Of a stretch of DNA of 64,000 bases, positions 24,097 to 32,139 are shown piece by piece (within the stretch, counting starts at the first letter, position 1; every line of letters begins with the position of its first letter). The notes under the pieces were generated by a model. It was given only the letters and a program-made list of their open reading frames with translations. It was not told the DNA's origin and did no database searches. A program made the position numbers and the translations under genes. Source of the stretch: Mayfieldus sp038317345 (GTDB taxonomy: Bacteria > Actinomycetota > Thermoleophilia > Solirubrobacterales > 70-9); assembly GCA_038317345.1 (NCBI GenBank), contig JBBQBH010000004.1, positions 12,659 to 76,658 of the forward strand, read 5' to 3'.

Positions 24097-24786
24097 TTAG
24101 CACTCGTTCCAGCCCCTTCGTCGCAGGATCGCTGTTAGGAGGTCCAGATTTGTGCGGAGCAGGCTGCGCGTCAACTGGAGAGCTTGATTGATCTCGCCTT
24201 CTCGCATGGCTTCGTAGATTGCCGTGTGATCGGCCGAAACGGCAAGGGGGTCCTCGCGCTCGCGGTTGCCGACGTAGAGCAGGGCAGCGTAGAACTGGAC
24301 TTCGGTGCTGAGGTTCGCGAACAACCCATCCAGACGAGGCGAGGCAAGCAGGCCGACGATCGAGGCATGGAAGCCCATATCGCGGTCACTCAATGTTTCC
24401 CAATCCTGCTCGGCCGCGGCGTCCTGAAGGCGTTCGGTGGCTAGTGCGACCGATTGGTGCGCTTCCAAGGGGGCTTGCGGCCAGGCAAGAATCCCCGCGG
24501 TTTCGAGGATCTCTCTCGTGCGATAGACGTCGCGAACATCCCGTTCGGAAGGTGTCACAACTCGCGCACCACGGTTCCGCTGATGGACCAGTAGCCCTTG
24601 ATTGACCAACAGCTGCAATGCCTGCCGGGCAGTGCTGCGTGCTACCTCGGCCGCTGTAGCCACCGCAGTCTCCGTCAACGGTGTTCCCGGTTGAAGCTCC
24701 GCCAGCATGATCGACTGTCGCAGAGCCGCCGCGACTTGCTCTGCCGCGGAGCTGCGAGCCACTTCGATCTTGAGAGTTGCCGGCAT
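24097..24786 (-). CDS. GntR-family regulator, FCD/FadR subfamily
   Basis: 229 aa from ATG 24786; TTG 24813 is an alternative. The N-terminal winged helix (residues 15-75) contains GTPLTETAVATAAEVARSTA and ALQLLVNQGLLVHQRNRGARV. A C-terminal all-helical FCD ligand domain follows, with metal-ligand positions in ERDVRDVYRTREILE, DMGFHASIV and HTAIYEAMREGE. It diverges from the PucR-type gene, with a TTGTCCAACAA operator in between, and probably represses itself and the neighbouring operon in response to an acidic metabolite. Confidence 0.9.
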   Translation of the reverse strand: MPATLKIEVARSSAAEQVAAALRQSIMLAELQPGTPLTETAVATAAEVARSTARQALQLLVNQGLLVHQRNRGARVVTPSERDVRDVYRTREILETAGILAWPQAPLEAHQSVALATERLQDAAAEQDWETLSDRDMGFHASIVGLLASPRLDGLFANLSTEVQFYAALLYVGNREREDPLAVSADHTAIYEAMREGEINQALQLTRSLLRTNLDLLTAILRRRGWNEC

Positions 24787-24875
24787 GTCTGAGTGGCGGG
24801 CTGGGAGGGGCAAGCCCGATATCTGTCAGTTGGCCTGGATGAACACGATGGTAACCCGATCGTCCGATTGGAGGG

Positions 24876-24886
24876 TTGTCCAACAA
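24876..24886. promoter_or_regulatory. FadR/GntR-type operator
   Basis: TTGTCCAACAA fits the FadR-subfamily consensus T-N-G-T-N3-A-C-N-A exactly and is a near-perfect palindrome. It lies in the 117-bp gap between the divergent GntR (24786) and PucR (24904) starts, only 17 bp from the PucR start, so binding would block that promoter. Confidence 0.65.
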
Positions 24887-24903
24887 TCCGATAGGGTGAC
24901 CGC

Positions 24904-26550
24904 GTGGCTGTATCGGTGGCGGACGTGCTCTCCTTGGAACCGCTGACTGGAGCGGAGATCCTGGGCGGAGAGGCGGGATTATCCGATCGAACCGTCGAGT
25001 GGGTAAGCGTGATCCACCCACCGGCGGCATCTTTTGTGCGAACCGGAGAGATGGTGCTGACAACCGGTGTGGGTTGCCCCAGCGGCGAGCTGAGCCGATT
25101 CGTGCTCGAGGTCGCTGACGCTGGTGCAGCTGCTCTGGGGATGAGCTTCCCTCCAGACCGGGATGGGGCGGCGATCAGCCCTTCGGCACTCGATGAGATC
25201 GATCGGCGCGACTTTCCAATCTTCCTCGTCGACTGGCAGGTCCCGTTCACAGACATAACTCGCTCGGTCGTCGACCGGCTGCTGGAAGATCGTTACACCG
25301 CGCGACTCGATGGCACAGATCGCCTGTTTCAGCGCTTCGTGGACGCGGTGTTCGAGGGTCGTGGGCTATCGGGGGTCATACACGAGCTCGAGCTCTGCAT
25401 TGGCCGAGGTGCCCTGATCTTCGATGATCGTTGGCAAGTGCTCCGCTACGGCCAGGGCGCAGTCACCCGCCTGGGAGACACCGGCCTCGCTGCGGTCCAT
25501 CGACGATCGCGCGTCCTCGAGCCGGCCCAGATTGCTGATCTCCAAGAGCATTTGGCGGCTGAGGAGCCGCATGCTTCCCCCGCGATCGAGACCCTTGGCT
25601 TGCCCGAGGGCCGAGGCATGGCGATCAGGGCGGCTCATCGCTCTCTCGGCTATCTCTACGTCATCGATAACGAATCGGAACCAGAAGCCGCGGAGTTAAC
25701 GAACCTCGACATTCGCGCCATGGAGGCCGCGGGGGGCGCGGTGGCGGTGGAATTCGTGCGCGAGGGCTCTCAGCTCGACGAGCTCACAGCCACCCGTCAG
25801 GAATTCCTTTGGGAGTTCCTCACCTGCCAGTCACCGTCAGAGCAGGCGATTGAGCGTGCGGAGGCGCTTGGGCTCGCCTCCGATGTCGAGTATGAGCTTG
25901 CCGTGACGCATCGCGCAGACGATCCCACTCGCCATGAGAGCGTCCAGCAGCTCGCCGATTGCGCGGCCCAAAAAGGATTGACCTGCATCGAAGTGAGTCG
26001 GCCCGACACCTTTGTTCTGCTGGTGGCGGGCGACGATGTCGACCTACGGGAAATGGTTGAGCGGGTCGACCAGCGCGAGGCCATTGTCACATGGGGTCTC
26101 GCACGCGGGCCCACGCGGCTCCACGGATTGGCGGGCGCGTATCAGGAGGCAAGCCTTGCCTTCAAGATCTCCAAGTCCTTGCGCAACACCGAGCCAATCG
26201 CCGACGCAAGTGCGCTCGAGCCATTCATCATGCTCGGTGGCCTCGCCGATGACGCATATGCGGTCGATTGGGCCTGCCGGGCGATTCAGCCTCTCTACAC
26301 CTATGACGCCCACACCGGGCGAAACCTTCTCGAGACGCTAGAGGTTTACCTCGAGGAGGGCCTGAATACGAGCTCCGCGGCGCGCCGGCTTCACCTGAAT
26401 CGTCATTCGCTGCAGTATCGCCTGCGCAAGATCGAATCCCTGACCGACCGCTCGCTCAACCATCCTGGTGATCGCTTTCTTTTGGAGTTGAGCCTCAGGC
26501 TGCATCGCTTTGGTGTCTTGCCGGCCACCAGGGAAGAGGCCGCGGTTTGA
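24904..26550 (+). CDS. PucR-family transcriptional regulator
   Basis: 548 aa from GTG 24904. The N-terminal PucR domain (residues 1-125) contains the signature HPPAASFVRTGEMVLTTGVG. A GGDEF-like central region follows (about 170-400). The C-terminal helix-turn-helix is LLETLEVYLEEGLNTSSAAR continuing RLHLNRHSLQYRLRKIE. Family members such as Bacillus PucR activate purine/ureide catabolism genes. Its position between the amine cluster and the Dpp importer fits control of both. It is one of three regulators in the island. Confidence 0.9.
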   Translation: MAVSVADVLSLEPLTGAEILGGEAGLSDRTVEWVSVIHPPAASFVRTGEMVLTTGVGCPSGELSRFVLEVADAGAAALGMSFPPDRDGAAISPSALDEIDRRDFPIFLVDWQVPFTDITRSVVDRLLEDRYTARLDGTDRLFQRFVDAVFEGRGLSGVIHELELCIGRGALIFDDRWQVLRYGQGAVTRLGDTGLAAVHRRSRVLEPAQIADLQEHLAAEEPHASPAIETLGLPEGRGMAIRAAHRSLGYLYVIDNESEPEAAELTNLDIRAMEAAGGAVAVEFVREGSQLDELTATRQEFLWEFLTCQSPSEQAIERAEALGLASDVEYELAVTHRADDPTRHESVQQLADCAAQKGLTCIEVSRPDTFVLLVAGDDVDLREMVERVDQREAIVTWGLARGPTRLHGLAGAYQEASLAFKISKSLRNTEPIADASALEPFIMLGGLADDAYAVDWACRAIQPLYTYDAHTGRNLLETLEVYLEEGLNTSSAARRLHLNRHSLQYRLRKIESLTDRSLNHPGDRFLLELSLRLHRFGVLPATREEAAV

Positions 26551-26570
26551 TGCGGTCTCATGTCCAGCAC

Positions 26571-26583
26571 CTCGAGCGTCGAG
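26571..26583. terminator. Small hairpin after the PucR gene
   Basis: CTCGA-GCG-TCGAG, with CCAG/CTGG able to extend the stem (26564-26587). It lies about 20 bp after the PucR stop. No T tract follows, so termination is uncertain. Confidence 0.35.
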
Positions 26584-26629
26584 CTGGCTTGGGATCTGAT
26601 CGTCAGACCCCTGCCCGGAGTGAAAAGGC

Positions 26630-26709
26630 GGCCAACCTGTCAAAAGACTCCGCGAAGACTTGGCCCGCTTTGTCGGTAGGCGCCCAGCCGGATGGCTGCC
26701 ATGATCGCC
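26630..26709 (+). ncRNA. Candidate structured leader RNA, copy B
   Basis: Same plan as 21937-22019. P1 is GGCCAA (26630-26635) with TTGGCC (26660-26665). The linker CGCTTTGTCGGTAG follows. P2 is GGCG (26679-26682) with CGCC (26706-26709), and P3 is CAGCC with GGCTG (26685-26698). Paired bases differ from copy A but complementarity is kept in all three helices. A separate hairpin, GCAACA/TGTTGC (26732-26748), lies between this element and the importer gene start at 26804. Confidence 0.55.
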
Positions 26710-26803
26710 CCATGCGAAGCAGTTCGCTGCCGCAACATCCAGTGTTGCCAAACGCCGCCCGAAGGTCGGTGCCGTCGCGCGGACCCCGAGGAGGTGCAGG
26801 GCG

Positions 26804-28456
26804 ATGATGCCGAGGTGCATTCGAGTCTTGGCCACGGTCACCGCGTTCGCTGTGGCGGCGGTCGTGGCCGGCTGCGGCGGCAGCAGCTCCAGCAGCAACG
26901 GCATTCAGTCGCAGGTCAATTCGCCGCCGGCGAAGGGCAATTTGGGGAATGTGACCTGGGATCTGCCTCAGGGTGAGCCTGTACCCCTCGACCCCACGCA
27001 GGACTACAACGTCTCGGAAAACCAAGTGCTGGTCAACATGTGCGACCAGCTCATGTGGGTGGGCCCGGACTTCAAGATCGTTCCGGGTCTGGCGAGTTCG
27101 TTCTCCCATCCGACCCCATTGACCTGGGTGTACAACATTCGGCCCGGCGTCAAGTTCTGGGACGGCCATCCGTTGACTGCGGACGACGTCCTTTTCAGCC
27201 TCGATCGACAGATTCAACCTACGTCGTACTACTTCAATCCGTTTGGTCAGATGATCTCCAGCATCAAGAAGTCCGGTCCGCTTCAGATCACGATCACGAC
27301 CAAGAGGCCAAACATCATCGTCAACGAGATGATGGCCAGCGGCATGAGTGTCGTCACCGAAAAGGCGTACACCGAGAAGGCCGGGAAGAACTATGGGACT
27401 CCGAGCGGCGGTGTTATGTGCAGTGGACCGTTCAAGTTTGGGAAGTGGGTTCCCGGACAGCAGTTGACCATTCTCCGAAATCCGGACTATTGGAACAAGG
27501 CGATGGTCCCCAAGGTCCAAAGCGTAACCTTCAAATTCGTCACTGATTCGAGCACGGTCACCAATGCGCTGCTCAGTGGTGAAATTCAGGGGACTTACGA
27601 TCCACCGGCGAGCGCGGTCGGCCGGCTCCAGCAGACCTCCGCTGGTCACCTCTACATTGGGCAAGGAACAAATTTCGCGGCCTTCCAGCCCACTACCAGT
27701 CAGGGCTGGAAGCATCCACCCCTTCTAAAGGCGCTCTCTCTGGCCATCGATCGCACGGCACTTGCGAAGGTCGCATTCTCGGGGTCTGCCTCACCGCAGA
27801 TATCCGGAAACGTCTCTCCATTGACCTACCCGGGCGCGCAGCAGAAGACATTCGCCGACTACAACGCAGAGCTCACGAAGGAGCCGGGATTTGCGACGCC
27901 CGATCTTGCTCAGGCACGTAAATTGGCTGCCCAAGCGCCTAAGCCGAGTCACCCATTGACCCTGGTCGTTCCGGCGGGAGACGCCACTGCGAATGTATTG
28001 GGTACGACCATCGTGGCTGAGGCAAAGGCGATCGGCATACCGATCAAGGTGGTTCCGCTGCAGCCGGCTGATCTCTCTGCGCTCTTCCTGTCTCCCGACG
28101 CGCGAAAGAAGTACGACGCGATTCTGTACCTTCAGTTTTGGACCGACATCGCCGACCCGCTGCAGCATATTGCCGAGAATGACTTGCCTGGCAGCATCAC
28201 TAATACCACGGGATACATTCCCCCCCCGGCAATCTTGAAGCAGTACAACCAGGCGATTGCGCAAACTGACTCAGCTAAGCGGGCAGGACTTACTGTCAAG
28301 CTCGACAAGGAACTGAATAAGCAACTTCCTTATGTGAGCCTTGTGTACCTCCCACAACGTATGTTCCTGAACAAGAAGATCACGGGTCCAGCGGCCAGCT
28401 TCCCATACGTGATGCACTATCCTTGGGCTACCACATTAGGAGCGCCCGCAGGATAG
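26804..28456 (+). CDS. ABC importer solute-binding lipoprotein (SBP_bac_5, dipeptide/oligopeptide type)
   Basis: 550 aa from ATG 26804; GAGGAGG lies about 9 nt upstream. The signal sequence ends in a lipobox VVAGCGG with Cys near residue 24, followed by a Ser/Asn linker, so it is a membrane-anchored lipoprotein. TWVYNIRPGVKFWDGHPLTADDVLFSLDR (two adjacent motifs near residues 108-136) is the SBP_bac_5 signature. The family binds peptides, nickel, agropine-type opines or other cationic compounds. Here the ligand is probably the nitrogen-rich substrate of the island. It is the first gene of a five-gene importer operon. Confidence 0.92.
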   Translation: MMPRCIRVLATVTAFAVAAVVAGCGGSSSSSNGIQSQVNSPPAKGNLGNVTWDLPQGEPVPLDPTQDYNVSENQVLVNMCDQLMWVGPDFKIVPGLASSFSHPTPLTWVYNIRPGVKFWDGHPLTADDVLFSLDRQIQPTSYYFNPFGQMISSIKKSGPLQITITTKRPNIIVNEMMASGMSVVTEKAYTEKAGKNYGTPSGGVMCSGPFKFGKWVPGQQLTILRNPDYWNKAMVPKVQSVTFKFVTDSSTVTNALLSGEIQGTYDPPASAVGRLQQTSAGHLYIGQGTNFAAFQPTTSQGWKHPPLLKALSLAIDRTALAKVAFSGSASPQISGNVSPLTYPGAQQKTFADYNAELTKEPGFATPDLAQARKLAAQAPKPSHPLTLVVPAGDATANVLGTTIVAEAKAIGIPIKVVPLQPADLSALFLSPDARKKYDAILYLQFWTDIADPLQHIAENDLPGSITNTTGYIPPPAILKQYNQAIAQTDSAKRAGLTVKLDKELNKQLPYVSLVYLPQRMFLNKKITGPAASFPYVMHYPWATTLGAPAG

Positions 28457-28486
28457 CCGGGGGGGGCCGACCAACCGGGATGGGTC

Positions 28487-29422
28487 GTGTTTAGCTTCAT
28501 CGTTCGACGGCTGGTATTTAGCGTCCTAGTTCTCTTCATTGCGAGCTTTCTAATCTACGGATCGCTGGAACTGGCTCCCGGGGATCCGGTGACGGCGCTT
28601 GCAGCCGGGCACCCCGTGGATGCGCAAACTCGCGCCAGGTTGACGGCGGAGAACCATCTGAATGATCCCTTCCTCGTTCGGTATGCGAGATGGACCGAGA
28701 ATGCATTGCATGGCGACTTCGGCCGCTCGTACCTCGAGGGCGAGAGCGTGGGTACGTTGATCCGGGCTCGTGTCGGCACAACGCTCCTATTGGTCTCGAT
28801 GTCGTCGCTCCTGATCATCCTTGGGGGTGTTGCGATCGGGACCGTGGCTGCTCTCAGACGAGGCTGGACTGGTACCGCGCTGACCGCTGCGGCGGGCATG
28901 GGCCTCGGCGTTCCGACATTTGTCGCCTCGATGCTGCTACTCACAGTCTTCGCCGTTGAGCTCGGGTGGTTTCCAGTATTCGGCTCGGGTTCCGGTTTCA
29001 TCGACCGAATCTGGCACCTGACCCTTCCTGCGATAGCTCTGGCGTTCGCATCGATGGCCTACATCGCACGCGTTACCCAAGCCTCGGTCGAGGGTGAGCT
29101 GCAGCGCGAGCACGTCATGACGGCGACCGCACGCGGGCTTCCGCGCCGACAGGTGATCCGCCGCCACGTGCTCCGAAATGCATCCATCCCTGTCGCGACG
29201 GCATCCGGCTTGATCGTCGCCTATCTGGTCGTGGGTGCAGCGGTCGTCGAACAGAGCTTTTCGTTGAATGGGCTCGGGTCGTTTCTCGTCAGCTCGATCT
29301 CGCGTGATGACTTTCCGGTCGTCCAAGCGATTGCTCTGATCGTCATCGTCGTGTTCGTGGTGGTGAATTTCATCGTCGACCTTCTCGTTTCATTTCTAGA
29401 TCCCAGGGTTGGCCTCGAGTGA
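28487..29422 (+). CDS. ABC importer permease, DppB type
   Basis: 311 aa from GTG 28487. Six membrane helices. The first is RRLVFSVLVLFIASFLIYGS, followed by the periplasmic motif ELAPGDPVTAL typical of DppB/OppB. The cytoplasmic EAA loop that docks the ATPase is in TATARGLPRRQVIRRHVLRN near residue 215. It pairs with the DppC-type permease, whose GTG overlaps its stop. The protein forms half of the transmembrane channel. Confidence 0.93.
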   Translation: MFSFIVRRLVFSVLVLFIASFLIYGSLELAPGDPVTALAAGHPVDAQTRARLTAENHLNDPFLVRYARWTENALHGDFGRSYLEGESVGTLIRARVGTTLLLVSMSSLLIILGGVAIGTVAALRRGWTGTALTAAAGMGLGVPTFVASMLLLTVFAVELGWFPVFGSGSGFIDRIWHLTLPAIALAFASMAYIARVTQASVEGELQREHVMTATARGLPRRQVIRRHVLRNASIPVATASGLIVAYLVVGAAVVEQSFSLNGLGSFLVSSISRDDFPVVQAIALIVIVVFVVVNFIVDLLVSFLDPRVGLE

Positions 29423-30300
29423 ATTCGCGGCCCGCGGTTCTGCGCTCACCGGTCGGGGTCCGACTTCATCTTCCGTCGCGCATCGGGGCAGCTCAGATTC
29501 CCACCATCTTCTGCCTCATTGTCCTGGGAGCGATCGCCTTTCTCGTTGTCTTCGGGCCGTTGGTTGCTCCCCAGGACCCGAACGCGGTCAATCTCTCGGT
29601 GAGCCTGCAGGGACCCTCTGGAGCGCATCCCTTCGGCACCGACATAGCCGGCCGGGACCTGTTCTCACGCATCATCGTTGGCGCGAGGACGAGCGTTCTC
29701 GGACCGCTCGTCATCGCCGTGACCGCGACCGCCGTCGGCACATTGGTCGGTGTGGTGGCAGCTTGGAAGCGAGGCTGGATCGATTCGATCCTGTCGAGGA
29801 CGATGGACGTGATGTTTGCCATCCCAGGACTCCTGTTGGCCTTCATGGCCGTGGCAGTATTTGGTCGCGGCATCACCGCCCCCGTGATTGCCCTGGCGAT
29901 TGCAAATATCCCCTGGGTGGGGCGGGTTGTCCGTAGCGCCGCTCTGCGCGAACGAACTCTTCCCTATATCGCCGCCTATACGACACAGGGTTTTTCGAGC
30001 TTCAGAATCTGCCTTCGCCACCTGCTGCCGAACATCATGCCCACAGTGCTTGCTCAGGGAACGCTCGCGTTCACCTACGGATTGGTCGACCTATTGGCGC
30101 TCAACTTCCTTGGTTTAGGCGTTCAGCCTCCCACGGCCGATTGGGGTGTGCTCGTAAGCGAGGGTCAGGACTCGATATTGCGTGGCGCCCCGGAGGAAAC
30201 GCTCTTCGCGAGCCTGTTCATCGTCATCACCGTGGTAGCGGCGACGGTCCTCAGCCAACGCATCGGGGGGGACGAGGCGCCGGCCGCGCCCCCGGCATGA
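29419..30300 (+). CDS. ABC importer permease, DppC type
   Basis: 293 aa from GTG 29419, overlapping the DppB stop (GTGA). The N-terminal helix and DPNAVNLSVSLQGPSGAHPF, then GTDIAGRDLFSRIIVGARTS, are diagnostic of DppC/OppC. The EAA loop is in AYTTQGFSSFRICLRHLLPN near residue 200. Six helices. It is the partner channel subunit of the preceding permease. Confidence 0.93.
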   Translation: MNSRPAVLRSPVGVRLHLPSRIGAAQIPTIFCLIVLGAIAFLVVFGPLVAPQDPNAVNLSVSLQGPSGAHPFGTDIAGRDLFSRIIVGARTSVLGPLVIAVTATAVGTLVGVVAAWKRGWIDSILSRTMDVMFAIPGLLLAFMAVAVFGRGITAPVIALAIANIPWVGRVVRSAALRERTLPYIAAYTTQGFSSFRICLRHLLPNIMPTVLAQGTLAFTYGLVDLLALNFLGLGVQPPTADWGVLVSEGQDSILRGAPEETLFASLFIVITVVAATVLSQRIGGDEAPAAPPA

Positions 30301-31298
30301 CGGCGCTCCTTGACATCGAAAACCTCCGGGTTGAATTGCCCGTTGAGGGCAAGCTCACGACCGTGATTCGGAATGTGAGTATCTCGGTGGCGGAGCGCGA
30401 AGCGGTTGCGGTCGTCGGTGAGTCGGGCTCCGGCAAATCGATGACCGCACGATCGGCCTTGCGCCTGCTGCCCAGGGATGCGGCGGTAAGCGGAGACGTT
30501 CGCTTCCTGGGCGAGTCGGTTTTCGAGATGGATTCTCGGTCCCTGCGGGCCTATCGAGCGGAGTGCGTCGGAATGATCTTCCAGGACCCTCGCGCCCACA
30601 TCAATCCGGTACGCACGATCGGCGACTTCCTCACCGAGTCGTTGATCAGTACGCGATCGATGAAGCCCAGGGAGGCAAGGAGCCGAGTCACGAAGCTTCT
30701 CGATGACGTGGGCGTCTCGCGGGCGGAGCACCGGCTCCGCCAATTTCCTTACGAGCTGTCCGGCGGTCTGCTCCAACGGGTGATGATCGCATCGGCGCTG
30801 GCGATGGAGCCGAAGCTCATTCTTGCGGATGAACCGACGACAGCCTTGGACGTCACCACCCAATCCGACGTGATGAGCATCCTCGATGAGGCTCGCCAAG
30901 AGCGGGGAATGGGGCTTCTGTTCATCACACATGATCTCGAGCTGGCCGCCGCGGTTAGCGACCGCACGGTGGTCATGTATGCCGGGACGATCATGGAGGA
31001 TCAGCAGTCTTCGCGCCTGCACGACACTCCAATGCATCCGTACAGCGCCGCGCTGATCGCAAGTCGTCCGAGTCCGCATCAGCGCCAGCGGCTGACCGCG
31101 GTGGCTGGTCGACCGCAATCCGCCAGCGAAGCGCCGAGCGGTTGCCCATTCGGTCCGCGGTGCAGTTTCAGGCGGGATGAATGCTCGGAGGCGCCGGCGG
31201 CCCCTCGCGTCTTGCCGGGCGGTAGGACGGGTTGCATCCGCGCGGAAGATCTGGGGCTGGTCGCCGCCAACCAACTCGAACCGATCCGCCATGGCTGA
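30297..31298 (+). CDS. ABC importer ATPase, DppD type
   Basis: 333 aa from ATG 30297, overlapping the permease stop (ATGA). Walker A is GESGSGKS near residue 40, the signature LSGGLLQRVMIASAL near 157, and Walker B LILADEPTTALDV. ABC signature residues after LSGG differ slightly from the usual MRQR. The C-terminal Cys-bearing segment GCPFGPRCSFRRDECSEAP matches the oligopeptide-transporter C-terminal domain that binds an Fe-S cluster in some homologues. It energises import with the DppF-type ATPase. Confidence 0.93.
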   Translation: MTALLDIENLRVELPVEGKLTTVIRNVSISVAEREAVAVVGESGSGKSMTARSALRLLPRDAAVSGDVRFLGESVFEMDSRSLRAYRAECVGMIFQDPRAHINPVRTIGDFLTESLISTRSMKPREARSRVTKLLDDVGVSRAEHRLRQFPYELSGGLLQRVMIASALAMEPKLILADEPTTALDVTTQSDVMSILDEARQERGMGLLFITHDLELAAAVSDRTVVMYAGTIMEDQQSSRLHDTPMHPYSAALIASRPSPHQRQRLTAVAGRPQSASEAPSGCPFGPRCSFRRDECSEAPAAPRVLPGGRTGCIRAEDLGLVAANQLEPIRHG

Positions 31299-32139
31299 CC
31301 CGGTCCTGTCGGTCGTCAACCTTCGAAAGGTGTTCACGATTCGTGAGGGGGGCCGCCGCCGGGCCGACTTGGCGGCCATCGATGAGCTGACCTTCGACGT
31401 GGAGCGCGGAGGCGCATTCGGCGTGGTTGGCGAGTCCGGCTCGGGCAAGACCACGCTCGCACGAATCATCGTGGGCCTCGAGACGCCCACCGTGGGCCAG
31501 GTTCTGGTTTGCGGAGGAGATCGCCGCCAACTCGGTCGTCGTGCCTCTGAGCGAAAGGCATGGGCCCGGCGCGCTCAAATGGTCTTTCAGGATCCGTATT
31601 CGTCATTTGACCCGAGGCAACGTGTGGCGGATTCGATCGAAGAAGTTCTCAAGCTGCATTTCTCGCTCAGCCCTTCGGAACAGTCGAAGCGAGTGGCCGA
31701 GCTCCTCGATCAGGTGGGTCTGGATCAGAGGCATGGACGCGCGCTCCCGCGCGGACTCTCCGGCGGGGAGCGTCAGCGCGCGGCGATAGCGAGAGCTTTG
31801 GCGATCAAGCCCGACCTGCTCATCCTCGACGAGGCGGTTGCCTCCCTGGATGTGTCCATCCAGTCACAGATCCTGAACCTGCTCAGCGATCTTCGCCAAG
31901 AGACAACAGTCTCTTATCTCTTCCTATCGCACGATCTCGCGGTCATTCGACAGGTGACCGATAACGCCATCGTCATGCGCGAGGGGCGCATCGTCGAGCA
32001 AGGAGCCACCGACGGCATACTCGATCGGCCTCAGCACCCATACACAAAGCTGCTCCTGAGCTGCGTGCCCGCACCGCGTTGGAAGCCGCGGCGCACCAGG
32101 TCTGAGCGCGAAGCCGCGGCCGTGGAGCGAAACACGTAA
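31291..32139 (+). CDS. ABC importer ATPase, DppF type
   Basis: 282 aa from ATG 31291, overlapping the DppD stop by 8 bp. Walker A is GESGSGKTTLAR, the Q-loop region MVFQDPYSSFDPRQ, the signature LSGGERQRAAIARAL and Walker B LLILDEAVASLDVS, all intact. The C-terminus is shorter than usual and lacks the Cys-rich tail. The last 109 bp overlap the antisense 3' end of the convergent amidohydrolase gene, so one of the two ends has probably been extended. Confidence 0.92.
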   Translation: MADPVLSVVNLRKVFTIREGGRRRADLAAIDELTFDVERGGAFGVVGESGSGKTTLARIIVGLETPTVGQVLVCGGDRRQLGRRASERKAWARRAQMVFQDPYSSFDPRQRVADSIEEVLKLHFSLSPSEQSKRVAELLDQVGLDQRHGRALPRGLSGGERQRAAIARALAIKPDLLILDEAVASLDVSIQSQILNLLSDLRQETTVSYLFLSHDLAVIRQVTDNAIVMREGRIVEQGATDGILDRPQHPYTKLLLSCVPAPRWKPRRTRSEREAAAVERNT

